64,000 nucleotides of DNA from Ureibacillus yapensis (GCF_003515775.1 NZ_QWEI01000001.1:414106-478105); one strand, 5' to 3'. Positions 45,573 to 54,354 are shown, numbered from the stretch's first letter. Notes: generated by a model not told the origin, from the letters alone. Made by a program: numbers and translations.

Positions 45573-47618
45573 CTAATCCATCCGTTCCCCAGTCAGGATG
45601 CCGGACTCTTCCAGCATTTCGCGGAGATGGCGATAGTCTTCTGCTTGCCAAAATTGCTCGTCGTAAATAAGTCTTGCTGCATCTTGCCGTGCTGTTTCCA
45701 ACGTTCGATAGTCATGGACTAAATCGGCCATTTTAAAATCAGGCAAGCCGCTTTGTTTCTTTCCGAAGAAATCACCGGGTCCACGCAGTTCGAGGTCTTT
45801 TTCAGCCAATTTAAACCCATCGTTTGTTTGCGTCATGGACATCATGCGTTCCTTGCCTTCTTCCGTTTTCGGATCGGCCAGGAGCACACAATACGACTGA
45901 TGGACGCCTCGCCCTACCCGGCCGCGCAATTGATGGAGCTGGGCCAATCCAAAGCGGTCTGCATCATAAATGGCCATAAAGGATGCATTCGGAACGTTCA
46001 CCCCTACTTCCACGACGGTTGTGGAAACTAATACATCTACCTTGCCTTCCGTAAATGCACGCATGATTTCATCTTTTTCATCCGGGTGAAGACGTCCATG
46101 CATTAAACCTACCTTATAGCGCCCATTAAAAATGGTCGCTAGCTGTTCGTATACTTCCACGGCATTTTGAACATCCAGTTTTTCCGATTCCTCGATGAGC
46201 GGACAAATAATATACGCTTGTCGGCCTTGCCGCAACTCGGATTCCATTTTCGTTATGCTTGCATTTAACTGTTCTTTTTTCAGCCAATGAGTTTCAATCT
46301 GTTTGCGCCCTGCAGGCAATTCATCAATGATGGAAACGTCCATTTCGCCAAATGCAGTAATCGCAAGCGTTCTGGGAATCGGCGTTGCCGTCATAAACAG
46401 CACATCCGGATTCATTCCTTTGTCCCTTAAAATCCGGCGCTGCTCCACTCCAAAACGGTGCTGTTCATCTGTAATCACAAACCCCAGATTTTTAAATATC
46501 ACATCCGGTTGGATTAGAGCATGGGTGCCGATTAATATATCGATTTCTCCATTATGTAATTTTTCGAGCAGTATTCTTCGTTCTTTTGTTTTGGTGGAAC
46601 CTGAAAGCAATGCGACTTTTACACCGATTGGATCAAACCAGCTTTTTAAGGATTCCATATGTTGTTCCGCCAAGATTTCGGTCGGCGCCATTAAGGCACC
46701 TTGATAACCCGCAGTAACAGCCGAATATAGCGCAATTGCTGCGACAATTGTTTTCCCTGAACCAACATCCCCTTGCAATAGGCGATTCATGCGATGCGGT
46801 TGTTTCAGGTCTTTGCTGATTTCATTGACTACCCGTTTTTGCGCATTTGTTAATTCAAAAGGAATGGTTGCAATAAAATCCCGCACTTTTTGCAGGTCAT
46901 ATTGTATGGCAATGCCTTTTTCATTTTCTTTAGTTGTTTTGCGCAGTGCCTGGATCCGCAATTGAAAATGCAATAACTCTTCATAAACGAACCGTCTTCT
47001 TGCCTGCTTGGCATGTTCGGCGTCTTTTGGGAAGTGGACACCTTCCAACGCGTCGAGGATGGTTGGCAATTGATATTGGTCAATTAATTGAAGCGGCAGG
47101 GTTTCCTCCATAACACCATTCAGGGAATCCAGTGCCTGGCGCATATATTTGCGGAATTTAGTTTGATGAATGGAGCCTTTCAAGCTATAAACAGGTTCAA
47201 AATCCGTATGATCCATTTTGGGGCCAAATTTTATGGACGTGCCATTGATTACTTGCCGCCCACGGTCCCATTTACCCGAAACCGTGACCACTTGTCCTGG
47301 CGTCAGCTTTGTTCGCAAGTAATTTTGATTAAAGAAGACAACTTTGACAAGATGTCTTCCCGCTAACACTGTTACTTGTATTCTCGATTTATTTTTTCCT
47401 AAATAAAGTACGGATGGAACACTTTCCACCCGTGCCTCAATCGTGACTTTCTCGTTATGCGGCGTCTGTGCTAAATCTTTTAGCCGAAAATCCTCATGCC
47501 GGTAAGGAAACGTCCAGATTAAATCCTCTATCGTGTAAATTCCCATTTCATTTAACTGGGATTCTGTTTCTTTTCCTATTCCTTTTAATGTATTGACCGG
47601 TTCAGTGATATTAGTCAA
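45573..47618 (-). CDS. recG: ATP-dependent DNA helicase RecG
   Basis: 681-residue branch-migration helicase that remodels stalled forks and Holliday junctions. An N-terminal OB-fold wedge domain (about 50-150) is followed by the SF2 motifs GDVGSGKTIVAAIAL (motif I), the DEQHRFG box (motif II) and FMTATPIPRTLA (motif III). The C-terminal TRG region has QLRGRVGRG and SYCVLL. The best start is TTG 47618 (LTNITEPVNTLKGIG), overlapping the sdaAA stop by 8 nt. That gives a length next to B. subtilis RecG (682). A longer frame would run 77 nt into sdaAA. Confidence 0.96.
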   Translation of the reverse strand: MTNITEPVNTLKGIGKETESQLNEMGIYTIEDLIWTFPYRHEDFRLKDLAQTPHNEKVTIEARVESVPSVLYLGKNKSRIQVTVLAGRHLVKVVFFNQNYLRTKLTPGQVVTVSGKWDRGRQVINGTSIKFGPKMDHTDFEPVYSLKGSIHQTKFRKYMRQALDSLNGVMEETLPLQLIDQYQLPTILDALEGVHFPKDAEHAKQARRRFVYEELLHFQLRIQALRKTTKENEKGIAIQYDLQKVRDFIATIPFELTNAQKRVVNEISKDLKQPHRMNRLLQGDVGSGKTIVAAIALYSAVTAGYQGALMAPTEILAEQHMESLKSWFDPIGVKVALLSGSTKTKERRILLEKLHNGEIDILIGTHALIQPDVIFKNLGFVITDEQHRFGVEQRRILRDKGMNPDVLFMTATPIPRTLAITAFGEMDVSIIDELPAGRKQIETHWLKKEQLNASITKMESELRQGRQAYIICPLIEESEKLDVQNAVEVYEQLATIFNGRYKVGLMHGRLHPDEKDEIMRAFTEGKVDVLVSTTVVEVGVNVPNASFMAIYDADRFGLAQLHQLRGRVGRGVHQSYCVLLADPKTEEGKERMMSMTQTNDGFKLAEKDLELRGPGDFFGKKQSGLPDFKMADLVHDYRTLETARQDAARLIYDEQFWQAEDYRHLREMLEESGILTGERMD

Positions 47619-48504
47619 CTTTAACTGCACTTCCAAAAATTTTCGCGGCAAGGGCCTTGCCTGTTGGCGTTGCAGCCAGACCTCCACGAGCAGTTTCTTT
47701 TAAGCTTGGATGCATCGATTGACCGATTCTAAACATTGCACCGATTACTTCATCACAAGGAATACGGCTAGTGACGCCGGCAAGCGCCATATCCGCTGCT
47801 ACCATTGCATTTGCTGCGCCCATTGCATTTCGTTTTACACATGGAACTTCCACAAGTCCCGCAACCGGGTCGCATACCAAGCCAAGCATATTTTTCAGTG
47901 TGATGGCAAAGGCTTCCGAACATTGGGCAGGTGTACCTCCAGCCATTTCAACAATCGCTGCTGCAGCCATTGCGGCAGCCGATCCCACTTCAGCTTGGCA
48001 ACCGCCTGCTGCACCGGAGATAAAAGCATTGTTGGCAACTACAAAGCCGAAAGCGCCGGAAGTAAATAAGAAATTAATCATTTGCTCGCGCGTAGGATTC
48101 AATTTATTTTTCACGGCAAACAAAGTTCCAGGCACAACGCCCGCAGAACCTGCTGTCGGTGTTGCACAGATTGTTCCCATTGCGGCATTCACTTCGTTTG
48201 TTGCAACTGCTTTACTAACGGCATCAAGCAGCAAATCGCCTGAAAGGCTTTTGCCGGATTGAATATATTTTTGAAGCAGCACTGCATCGCCGCCCGTTAA
48301 TCCAGAAACCGATTGGACGCCGTTTAAACCTCGTTCCACCGCTTCTTCCATGACAACAAGATTCTTATCCATTTGAGTGAAAATTTCTTCTCTAGTGCGC
48401 CCTGTCATATTCATTTCTTGTTCAATCATGATATCAGAGATAAGCTTATTTTCTTTTTCAGCAAGTTCGACCAATTCTCTTACATTATGAAATAATACAT
48501 CCAT
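47611..48504 (-). CDS. sdaAA: L-serine dehydratase, iron-sulfur-dependent, alpha subunit
   Basis: 297-residue catalytic subunit that deaminates serine to pyruvate with a [4Fe-4S] cluster. Cysteines are at 113 (TICATPTAGSAG), 169 (GGCQAEVGSA), 195, 211 (LVCDPVAG) and 222 (VPCVKRNA); at least three of these bind the cluster in the family. It lies 13 nt after its beta partner and overlaps recG. In B. subtilis the pair is at this same locus. Confidence 0.97.
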   Translation of the reverse strand: MDVLFHNVRELVELAEKENKLISDIMIEQEMNMTGRTREEIFTQMDKNLVVMEEAVERGLNGVQSVSGLTGGDAVLLQKYIQSGKSLSGDLLLDAVSKAVATNEVNAAMGTICATPTAGSAGVVPGTLFAVKNKLNPTREQMINFLFTSGAFGFVVANNAFISGAAGGCQAEVGSAAAMAAAAIVEMAGGTPAQCSEAFAITLKNMLGLVCDPVAGLVEVPCVKRNAMGAANAMVAADMALAGVTSRIPCDEVIGAMFRIGQSMHPSLKETARGGLAATPTGKALAAKIFGSAVKVD

Positions 48505-48517
48505 TAAAGCCCACTCC

Positions 48518-49180
48518 CTAGTTATTTATTTTGGATACTTTCGTGATATTTGGAATCAGTGAAATTTGATGCAAAATGCGATCATCGATATTTTGATCGA
48601 CCTCGATCACCATTAAAGCGGTTTGGCCACGTTCAATGCGCGATACTTCCATGTGCCCGATATTCACATGATGCATCGCCAAACTGTTTGCCACGTTGGC
48701 AATACACCCTGCGCGGTCATCATGGACAACCAATATCGTAGGCAGACCACCTGTTAACCGCAATTTAAAGCCGTTCACTTCGCTGATTTCAATTTTCCCG
48801 CCGCCAATCGAAATTCCTTCTACCGACATTTCCGTTGTGTCATCCCCCATCACAATGCGTGCCGTATTAGGATGTTCTTTGTTGGCTTCTTCCGGAATGA
48901 TCTCAAATTCCAGTCCTGCGTTTTTCGCGTGCTCGAAAGACGTTTTGATTCGTTCATCAAAAGTATCAAAATCCAATAAACCGCCGACAATTGCCACATC
49001 CGTTCCATGCCCCTTATACGTTTCGGCAAAGGAACCATAGAGGTGGATTTTCGCCCAAGTTGGTTTTTTGCCAAATAAATCTCTCGCCACTCGACCGATT
49101 CGTGCTGCCCCGGCCGTATGAGAAGAAGATGGCCCAATCATGACAGGACCAATAATGTCAAATACTGAAGTAAACTTCAT
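48518..49180 (-). CDS. sdaAB: L-serine dehydratase, iron-sulfur-dependent, beta subunit
   Basis: 220-residue partner of SdaAA. The N-terminal serine-dehydratase beta domain has the family motif GPVMIGPSSSHTAGAARIG. The C-terminal ACT domain (about 148-220, PTILVVHDDRAGCIANVANSL) probably senses serine. AAGGGGAGAGCAAG precedes the ATG. First gene of sdaAB-sdaAA-recG. A perfect palindrome at 49249-49264 lies in its promoter region. Confidence 0.97.
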   Translation of the reverse strand: MKFTSVFDIIGPVMIGPSSSHTAGAARIGRVARDLFGKKPTWAKIHLYGSFAETYKGHGTDVAIVGGLLDFDTFDERIKTSFEHAKNAGLEFEIIPEEANKEHPNTARIVMGDDTTEMSVEGISIGGGKIEISEVNGFKLRLTGGLPTILVVHDDRAGCIANVANSLAMHHVNIGHMEVSRIERGQTALMVIEVDQNIDDRILHQISLIPNITKVSKINN

Positions 49181-49248
49181 CTTGCTCTCCCCTTTGTTTA
49201 AATGAAATTAACAATCTACTTATGCTGATAAAGGTAACGAAAATCAAT

Positions 49249-49264
49249 TATCATTATAATGATA
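49249..49264. promoter_or_regulatory. Perfect 16-bp palindrome upstream of sdaAB, possible operator
   Basis: TATCATTA-TAATGATA lies 69 bp upstream of the sdaAB start and contains TATAAT on the minus strand that could act as a -10. The extended sequence resembles Fur-type hexamer arrays (ATTATC ATTATA ATGATA). The regulated protein has a [4Fe-4S] cluster, so iron control is plausible but unproven. Confidence 0.4.
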
Positions 49265-49357
49265 GTTTATCACGAAGATTCCTAGACTTACAAAGTATAT
49301 AGTTTCCAAAACTTAAGTTTTTTTAGATCCTATCGTTTCAACTTATTCCCTGAAATT

Positions 49358-49410
49358 CAAAAGCCGACCCCCAGATGTTTTTTCAACAACTTGAGGGTCG
49401 GCTTTTTTAT
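49358..49410 (-). terminator. Intrinsic terminator after fakA
   Basis: Stem AAAAGCCGACCC / GGGTCGGCTTTT (49359-49370 with 49395-49406), 24-nt loop, T-runs on both flanks. It lies about 18 nt past the fakA stop. Confidence 0.85.
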
Positions 49411-49424
49411 TGGAAAACCTTGAG

Positions 49425-51080
49425 CTATTCGATTGATAAAATAAACGGATATAAGGCTTGTTTACCTTCTACTATTTCAACTTCTGCATCCGGATAATTC
49501 TCTTCAATGAAGCTTGCCAATTCATTCGCTTGGTCTTCAGTTGCATCTTCACCGTAGAGAACGGTAATAATTTCGGAATCTTCATCCACGAGTTGGGAAA
49601 CGACTTTTTGAGCTGCTTCCAACAAATTTGGAGTGGAAAGAATAATTTTCCCTTCTGCCAATCCCATGAAATCATCTTTATGAATTTCCACACCGTCAAT
49701 GGACGTATCTCGCACTGCATACGTTACCTGCCCTGTTTTCACATGCGAGAATGCATCTGTCATACCTTCTTTATTTTCCTGAACAGACGCTTCCGGGTTA
49801 AATGCCAAAATAGCAGCCATCCCTTGTGGAATCGTTTTCGTTGGTACCACTGCAGCCTCAATGTCCAATAATTCAACGGCTTGTTCTGCTGCCATTACGA
49901 TATTTTTGTTATTCGGCAAGATTAAAACGCGCTCGGCATTTACTTCTTTCACAGCTTTTACAATGTCTTCCGTTGAAGGGTTCATCGTCTGCCCGCCTTC
50001 AATCACATAGGAAGCGCCAATGCTGCGCAACAGCCCGGAAATTCCTTCACCCATAGCGATTGTAATCACGGCGTACGGATGTTTTTCTTTTTTATTGGAA
50101 GTCGCTTGCACGACTGGTTCCGTTGATTCATTGACGATTGCCGAATGCTGTTCACGCATATTGTCAACTTTAATTTTAATCAAGCTGCCGTATTTCTGGC
50201 CTGCAGAAAGTACTGCACCAGGCGTTTCCGAATGAATATGTACTTTTGCAATTTCATCATCCGAAACCACCAGTAAGGAATCACCCATCACATTTAGTTC
50301 TTCACGGAATTTCGCTTCGTCAAATGGTTCTTTCTCTTGTTCCAGACGAACCATGATTTCAGTACAATAGCCAAACTCAATATCTTCTGAGTTCATAAAG
50401 TCCTGTGCACGATGATGCTCGGCATTGATCAAATCATCCAATGAAGCATCGTTTTTCTGAGGAAGCGCTTCCCCTTTTAATGACGCAAGGAATCCTTCAT
50501 ATACGAATAATAATCCTTGGCCTCCACTATCGACCACGCCTACTTCTTTTAATACCGGCAAGAGGTCGGGCGTACGGTTAAGCGAGCTTTTCGCTTCATT
50601 TACCAATGCTTCCATAACCGTAATTATATTGTCCTGGGATTGCGCAACTTCTACAGCTTTTGCTGCAGCTTCACGGGCAACCGTCAAAATCGTTCCTTCA
50701 ACAGGCTTCATAACCGCTTTGTAAGCTGTATCGACACCCGCCTGAAATGCATTTGCAAATTGCATTGCATTGATTTCTTCTTCTTTTTCAATGGCTTTTC
50801 CAAAACCACGGAATAATTGCGACAAGATGACACCCGAGTTGCCGCGTGCACCCATCAACAATCCTTTCGATAAGCTTTGAGCTGTTTTTCCAATATGTTT
50901 TCCAACATTGCTTTCCGTTTCTTTTGCACCTGATGTCATGGACAAGTTCATATTGGTACCTGTATCTCCATCTGGAACCGGGAAAACATTTAGAGAGTCA
51001 ACAAAATTTGCATTTTGAGATAAATTATGGGCACCCATTTGCACCATTTCTGCAAATTTGATTCCGTCTAGTGACTTCAT
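49425..51080 (-). CDS. fakA: Fatty acid kinase FakA (DAK2/YloV)
   Basis: 551-residue kinase subunit that phosphorylates fatty acids carried by FakB proteins, feeding exogenous fatty acids into PlsX/PlsY. The N-terminal DhaL/DAK2 domain has the metal-binding PDGDTGTNMNLSM and GARGNSGVILSQLFRGF. A C-terminal DAK1/DegV-like domain (about 220-551) binds FakB, with GEGISGLLRSIGASYVIEGG (split) and NPSTEDIV. It lies 18 nt after the Asp23-like gene. Functional link to plsX at 43.8 kb. Confidence 0.95.
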   Translation of the reverse strand: MKSLDGIKFAEMVQMGAHNLSQNANFVDSLNVFPVPDGDTGTNMNLSMTSGAKETESNVGKHIGKTAQSLSKGLLMGARGNSGVILSQLFRGFGKAIEKEEEINAMQFANAFQAGVDTAYKAVMKPVEGTILTVAREAAAKAVEVAQSQDNIITVMEALVNEAKSSLNRTPDLLPVLKEVGVVDSGGQGLLFVYEGFLASLKGEALPQKNDASLDDLINAEHHRAQDFMNSEDIEFGYCTEIMVRLEQEKEPFDEAKFREELNVMGDSLLVVSDDEIAKVHIHSETPGAVLSAGQKYGSLIKIKVDNMREQHSAIVNESTEPVVQATSNKKEKHPYAVITIAMGEGISGLLRSIGASYVIEGGQTMNPSTEDIVKAVKEVNAERVLILPNNKNIVMAAEQAVELLDIEAAVVPTKTIPQGMAAILAFNPEASVQENKEGMTDAFSHVKTGQVTYAVRDTSIDGVEIHKDDFMGLAEGKIILSTPNLLEAAQKVVSQLVDEDSEIITVLYGEDATEDQANELASFIEENYPDAEVEIVEGKQALYPFILSIE

Positions 51081-51098
51081 CCGATTTAAATCCTCCTC

Positions 51099-51461
51099 TT
51101 ACACATTCATAACACGAACGCCTTGAACAAATATGTTAACTGATTTAACGCTCATTCCTAATGTTTTATTTACTGTGTATTTTACTTTTGATTGCACTTG
51201 ATAAGCCACTTCGGATATTTTCGTGCCATAGCTGACGATAATATACATGTCAATATGAAGGTCTTGGCCTTCTTGACGAATAAGTATGCCCTTTGCAAAG
51301 TTCTCTTTTCTTAAAATATCCGTTAAACCATCGCGAATATGATGTTTTGATGCCATTCCCACAATACCGTAGCATTCAATTGCAGCGCCGCCGGCAATTT
51401 GTGCGATTACATCATTTGAAATATCAATATGGCCCAGATCATTATTTATCTCAATGGACAT
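51099..51461 (-). CDS. yloU: Asp23/Gls24 family protein (YloU)
   Basis: 120-residue Asp23 domain protein. The ISNDVIAQIAGGAAIECYGIVGM start (split) and the ILIRQEGQDLHIDMYIIVSYG core are diagnostic. Asp23 proteins are envelope-stress associated, and YloU is the usual upstream partner of FakA; the molecular role is unclear. The ATG follows CAAGGAGGCAAAGTC. A 24-codon upstream extension was rejected. It is divergent from rpmB; the 283-bp gap between them holds promoters for both. Confidence 0.93.
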   Translation of the reverse strand: MSIEINNDLGHIDISNDVIAQIAGGAAIECYGIVGMASKHHIRDGLTDILRKENFAKGILIRQEGQDLHIDMYIIVSYGTKISEVAYQVQSKVKYTVNKTLGMSVKSVNIFVQGVRVMNV

Positions 51462-51648
51462 GACTTTGCCTCCTTGATTCGTTTTCACTAACTCTATTGT
51501 ACTACACAAAAATTTATTATAAAAGAAAACCATGGAATACGTCCATATTTGAGAAATATTTTCATTTTTTTATTTATCTAGTATACCCTTTTTCGGCACA
51601 TTTTTTATGGTGTAAAGGATTTTTTCTTGAAAGGTTAAATGAAAACTA

Positions 51649-51677
51649 TTGCATCAGGTTCCTGTCTATGTTAAATT
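51649..51677 (+). promoter_or_regulatory. Candidate promoter for rpmB
   Basis: TTGCAT (51649-51654), 17-bp spacer, TAAATT (51672-51677). The -10 is weak, but TG-like and AT-rich sequence surrounds it. It is about 68 bp ahead of the rpmB ATG, which has a strong AAGGAGGGAATATAC. Confidence 0.4.
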
Positions 51678-51744
51678 ATTAAAGTATGTGAAATAAAGAA
51701 CTGAAAAACAATCTTTCAGATTCATCTGTAAGGAGGGAATATAC

Positions 51745-51933
51745 ATGCCTAAACAATGTGTAGTAACTGGTCGTAAAACTCGTTCAGGCAATAACCGTTC
51801 ACACGCAATGAACGCTAACAAACGTACTTGGGGCGCAAACCTTCAAAAAGTTCGTATTTTAGTGAACGGTAAACCAAAACGTGTATGGGTTTCTGCTCGT
51901 GCATTAAAATCTGGTAAAGTTGAACGCGTTTAA
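51745..51933 (+). CDS. rpmB: 50S ribosomal protein L28
   Basis: 62-residue basic ribosomal protein. [20 protein letters not shown] is the Bacillus L28 start (VTGRK), and the [17 protein letters not shown] end is intact. It is one of only two plus-strand genes and is divergent from yloU-fakA as in B. subtilis. Its own terminator follows 20 nt after the stop. Confidence 0.98.
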   Translation: MPKQCVVTGRKTRSGNNRSHAMNANKRTWGANLQKVRILVNGKPKRVWVSARALKSGKVERV

Positions 51934-51952
51934 TCATCGTCTTAACTTTTAA

Positions 51953-51990
51953 AACATCAATTTTTACGATTGTAAAAATTGATGTTTTTT
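51953..51990 (+). terminator. Intrinsic terminator after rpmB
   Basis: Perfect 15-bp stem AACATCAATTTTTAC / GTAAAAATTGATGTT (51953-51967, 51972-51986) with loop GATT, followed by TTTT. Confidence 0.92.
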
Positions 51991-52178
51991 AATTTTGGGA
52001 AGTGGAGCGCTTTTGGATTTGGGTGTGGGTATGGTTTTGGCAGAAATATGAAAAGCTTCTTGGAGCTAGGGTCAGCTTAGGATACACATCATTAAGCGTC
52101 TGAAGTGCATATGGAAATGTCAGGCGCGGTAGATTGGGGTTGGTTGCTTCATGGTCAGAAAACGTGTAGACAGGCATG

Positions 52179-52672
52179 CTGATTCTTGCTGTATTCGACC
52201 GTTTTTTTATAGAGTAACGTCAAACGGGCGTTTAAATGCACTCAATTCGACTGTTTTCTCATTAAGCATCTCCAAACGGGCGTTTAGACCCGCTCTAATC
52301 TACCGTTTCGTCTTCAGCCACCTTCAAACCGGCGTTTAGAAGCGTTTAATTGCCTATTTTCCATAAAACTTTAACTTTGGTCGATTTCTAATCAAGTGTT
52401 TTCGAATAAGTTAGCTTCACATACTTCTTTAGACGTTGCCTAATCAAGTATTTTTCACCATTTTTGCTCCAAACACCGCTTTAGATGCTTTCTAATTGAG
52501 CATTTCCCATCAAGCTAGCTCCAAACACTTCTTTAGACACCTTCTAATCGAGTATTCCCCAACATGTTAGCTCCAAACACTGCTTTAGATGCTTCCTAAT
52601 CGAGTATTTTCCGTCAAACCAGCACCAAACTCAACATTAGACGACGCTTCCACCACCGCCTTAAATCGGCCG
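52179..52672 (+). repeat. 52-bp period degenerate tandem repeat, array C (about nine units)
   Basis: TTTAGA or TTTAAA marks unit starts at 52231, 52283, 52335, 52428, 52480, 52532, 52584 and 52636 (ATTAGA). Spacing is exactly 52 except one 93-bp interval, which is 52 plus a 41-bp unit lacking its first 11 bases. An earlier diverged unit fills 52179-52230. The consensus is TTTAGA-N5, then TCTAATCGAG, TATTTTCC, about eight variable bases, TTAGCTCCAAACAC-N2-C. The first units carry AAACGGGCGTTT at the junction, a near-palindrome. Confidence 0.85.
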
Positions 52673-52801
52673 TTTAACCCGCTACATGCTTCTACTCTTA
52701 CAGCTAGCTCACTCCAAATTGGCATTGTTCGCTCTACTTCTGCTATCCCTTTACCCATCCTCCAACATAATCCATCCATGTTCATCCTAATGAATCGCAA
52801 A

Positions 52802-52844
52802 CAAAAAGAACTGCCTCATAACCTTAAGAGGACAGTTCTTTTTC
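52802..52844 (-). terminator. Intrinsic terminator after thiN-spoVM
   Basis: Minus-strand AAAAAGAACTG-T-CCTC and GAGG-CAGTTCTTTTT (52803-52817 with 52828-52843) form a long stem with T-runs on both sides. It is about 75 nt past the spoVM stop. Confidence 0.85.
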
Positions 52845-52918
52845 TTGCTGGCCGGATCATTGGATGCATTTCAATTAGTTTAGAGGCGTTTTTCTTGAAA
52901 AAATAAATGAAGTTAAAA

Positions 52919-53020
52919 TTATTCCTTTTTCTTCTTCTTTCCGCCGCCTGTAAACAAATTGATGCAACCACGTGTAATATTACTAACAAATTTCGGCAAT
53001 TGAAATGTATAAACTCTCAA
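52919..53020 (-). CDS. spoVM: Stage V sporulation protein SpoVM
   Basis: 33-residue amphipathic peptide that marks the convex forespore membrane and anchors the coat ATPase SpoIVA. It reads MRVYTFQLPKFVSNITRG followed by CINLFTGGG and a KKKKKE tail. YTFQLPKF matches B. subtilis YTIKLPKF, with the critical proline at position 9. The start is TTG with AAGGAGG 8 nt upstream. The gene begins 16 nt after thiN, as in B. subtilis. B. subtilis SpoVM is 26 residues and ends RKD, so the lysine-rich extension is different. Very short, but position and motif together are convincing. Confidence 0.9.
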   Translation of the reverse strand: MRVYTFQLPKFVSNITRGCINLFTGGGKKKKKE

Positions 53021-53036
53021 GTGCTGGCCCTCCTTT

Positions 53037-53687
53037 TTAGTCACTGCTTCTTATCATTAAACATATGCCTGATGAAAAGGAGATATACCCCAGGCTGGAA
53101 ATCAGTTCATTACTCGTAAAGCGAGATGTGCCTACTTCTATGCAGTCATTCGTCGTTTCGTATTTTACACCACGCAATGTTACATTTTCTACTTCATTGT
53201 CATAAGCAAAAAATGAAATATATCGAAACTTTTCATCTCGTAATATAGTATGTTCTCCAGGAAAGAGTATGCTAATTTCATTGAGAGCGTTCATTATTTT
53301 TATTTTTGTTTGCGGGAATTTCTTTTGAAATCGGTACATCGAACGAAGAGCGGCTTCATAGTGATCCAACCGTCCCCCCGTTACGCCGGTTAAATAGACT
53401 TCTTCCGGCTGGTAGGACAGTGCTTTTAAAAGAGCCAGATCTGTATCGGTTTCATCCTTTTCTTCCCCGACTTTTCGGTAATCAAGTGCAATCCTCGATA
53501 CGTGCTCCCACTCATCCTGAGTCAGCGAATCAAAATCCCCCACAATGAAAGCAGGCACAATCCCTTGTTCAACCAAATACAGCGCCCCTCGATCCGCCCC
53601 GATAAAAAGCGTTTGGTCTAGCCGAAAATTTTCGAAAGAACAAAGGTCTTCTTCTGGTCCGCCCGAGCAAATTACAACGGTTTTCAT
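53037..53687 (-). CDS. thiN: Thiamine pyrophosphokinase
   Basis: 216-residue enzyme that makes thiamine diphosphate from thiamine and ATP. The N-terminal catalytic domain has GADRGALYLVEQG, FIVGDFDSL, DETDTDLALL and the TGVTGGRLDHYEAAL block. The C-terminal thiamin-binding beta domain includes SFFAYDNEVENVTLRGVKY (split) and FTSNELI. The start shares one nucleotide with the rpe stop. Length matches the family (about 214). Confidence 0.97.
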   Translation of the reverse strand: MKTVVICSGGPEEDLCSFENFRLDQTLFIGADRGALYLVEQGIVPAFIVGDFDSLTQDEWEHVSRIALDYRKVGEEKDETDTDLALLKALSYQPEEVYLTGVTGGRLDHYEAALRSMYRFQKKFPQTKIKIMNALNEISILFPGEHTILRDEKFRYISFFAYDNEVENVTLRGVKYETTNDCIEVGTSRFTSNELISSLGYISFSSGICLMIRSSD

Positions 53688-54352
53688 TATTGAAGCACAG
53701 CCTCTCCAGCCGCTTTAATTTCTTGCAATGCTTTTTTCCGGTCTTCTTGGTTATAGATTGCGGAACCTGCCACAAACATTGTAGCCCCGGCTTTTGCGCA
53801 TGCACCAATCGTTTCGGCCGTAATGCCGCCATCTACCTCAATTTCAATCGTTAACCCACGCTCACGGATGATTTTGGATAGTGCTTCAATTTTGGGAACA
53901 ACGGAAGAAATGAATTTTTGACCGCCGAATCCTGGATTTACAGTCATAAACAATACAAAATCAACATCATCCAATATATGTTGAATCATTTCAATTGGAG
54001 TGTGTGGGTTTAATACCACACCAGCTTTTACACCCAAAGAGCGAATCAACTGAATCGTACGGTGCAAATGTCTGCATGCTTCAACGTGCACAGAAATATA
54101 GTCGGCTCCTGCTTTTGCAAATTGCTCAATGTAGGCATCCGGATTTTCGATCATCAAATGGACATCCAGCGGTAAATTTGTTACAGGACGCAACGCCTCG
54201 ACAACGATTGGCCCCATCGTAATATTGGGAACAAAATGGCCATCCATTACATCGATGTGGATCAACTCAGCTCCCGCCGCTTCCACTTCTTTTACTTCCT
54301 GTCCAAGCTTTGCAAAATCTGCTGATAAAATCGATGGTGCAATTTTAATCAT
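53687..54352 (-). CDS. rpe: Ribulose-phosphate 3-epimerase
   Basis: 221-residue TIM-barrel enzyme of the pentose phosphate pathway. IAPSILSADFAKLG, HIDVMDGHFVPNITMG with the metal-binding H and D, MTVNPGFGGQKF and IEVDGGI are all present. I start at the ATG at 54352 (MIKIAPS), as in B. subtilis. An adjacent GTG one codon earlier overlaps the rsgA stop. GAGGTATTAGTG provides the Shine-Dalgarno. Confidence 0.97.
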   Translation of the reverse strand: MIKIAPSILSADFAKLGQEVKEVEAAGAELIHIDVMDGHFVPNITMGPIVVEALRPVTNLPLDVHLMIENPDAYIEQFAKAGADYISVHVEACRHLHRTIQLIRSLGVKAGVVLNPHTPIEMIQHILDDVDFVLFMTVNPGFGGQKFISSVVPKIEALSKIIRERGLTIEIEVDGGITAETIGACAKAGATMFVAGSAIYNQEDRKKALQEIKAAGEAVLQ

Positions 54353-54354
54353 CA

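Larger units (their letters stand above)
51991..52918. other. Long gene-free gap between rpmB and spoVM
   Basis: Over 900 bp with no gene I can support. 51991-52178 shows no recognisable feature. 52179-52672 is the long 52-bp repeat array. 52673-52801 is pyrimidine-rich on the plus strand, without a feature. 52802-52844 is the thiN-spoVM terminator. Open frames in the gap lack Shine-Dalgarno sequences and are broken by the 52-bp period, which is not a multiple of three. Confidence 0.65.

Noticed and set aside
47771-48262. 163-codon plus-strand open frame inside sdaAA
   Set aside because: Antisense shadow of the sdaAA cysteine region; no Shine-Dalgarno and no family.
52179-52672. CRISPR array
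   Set aside because: The repeats are degenerate and touch each other with no unique spacers of constant length, and no cas genes are present.
52585-52800. 71-codon minus-strand open frame overlapping the repeat array
   Set aside because: Runs through the 52-bp repeats without any start signal; spoVM and its terminator explain the nearby minus-strand transcript.
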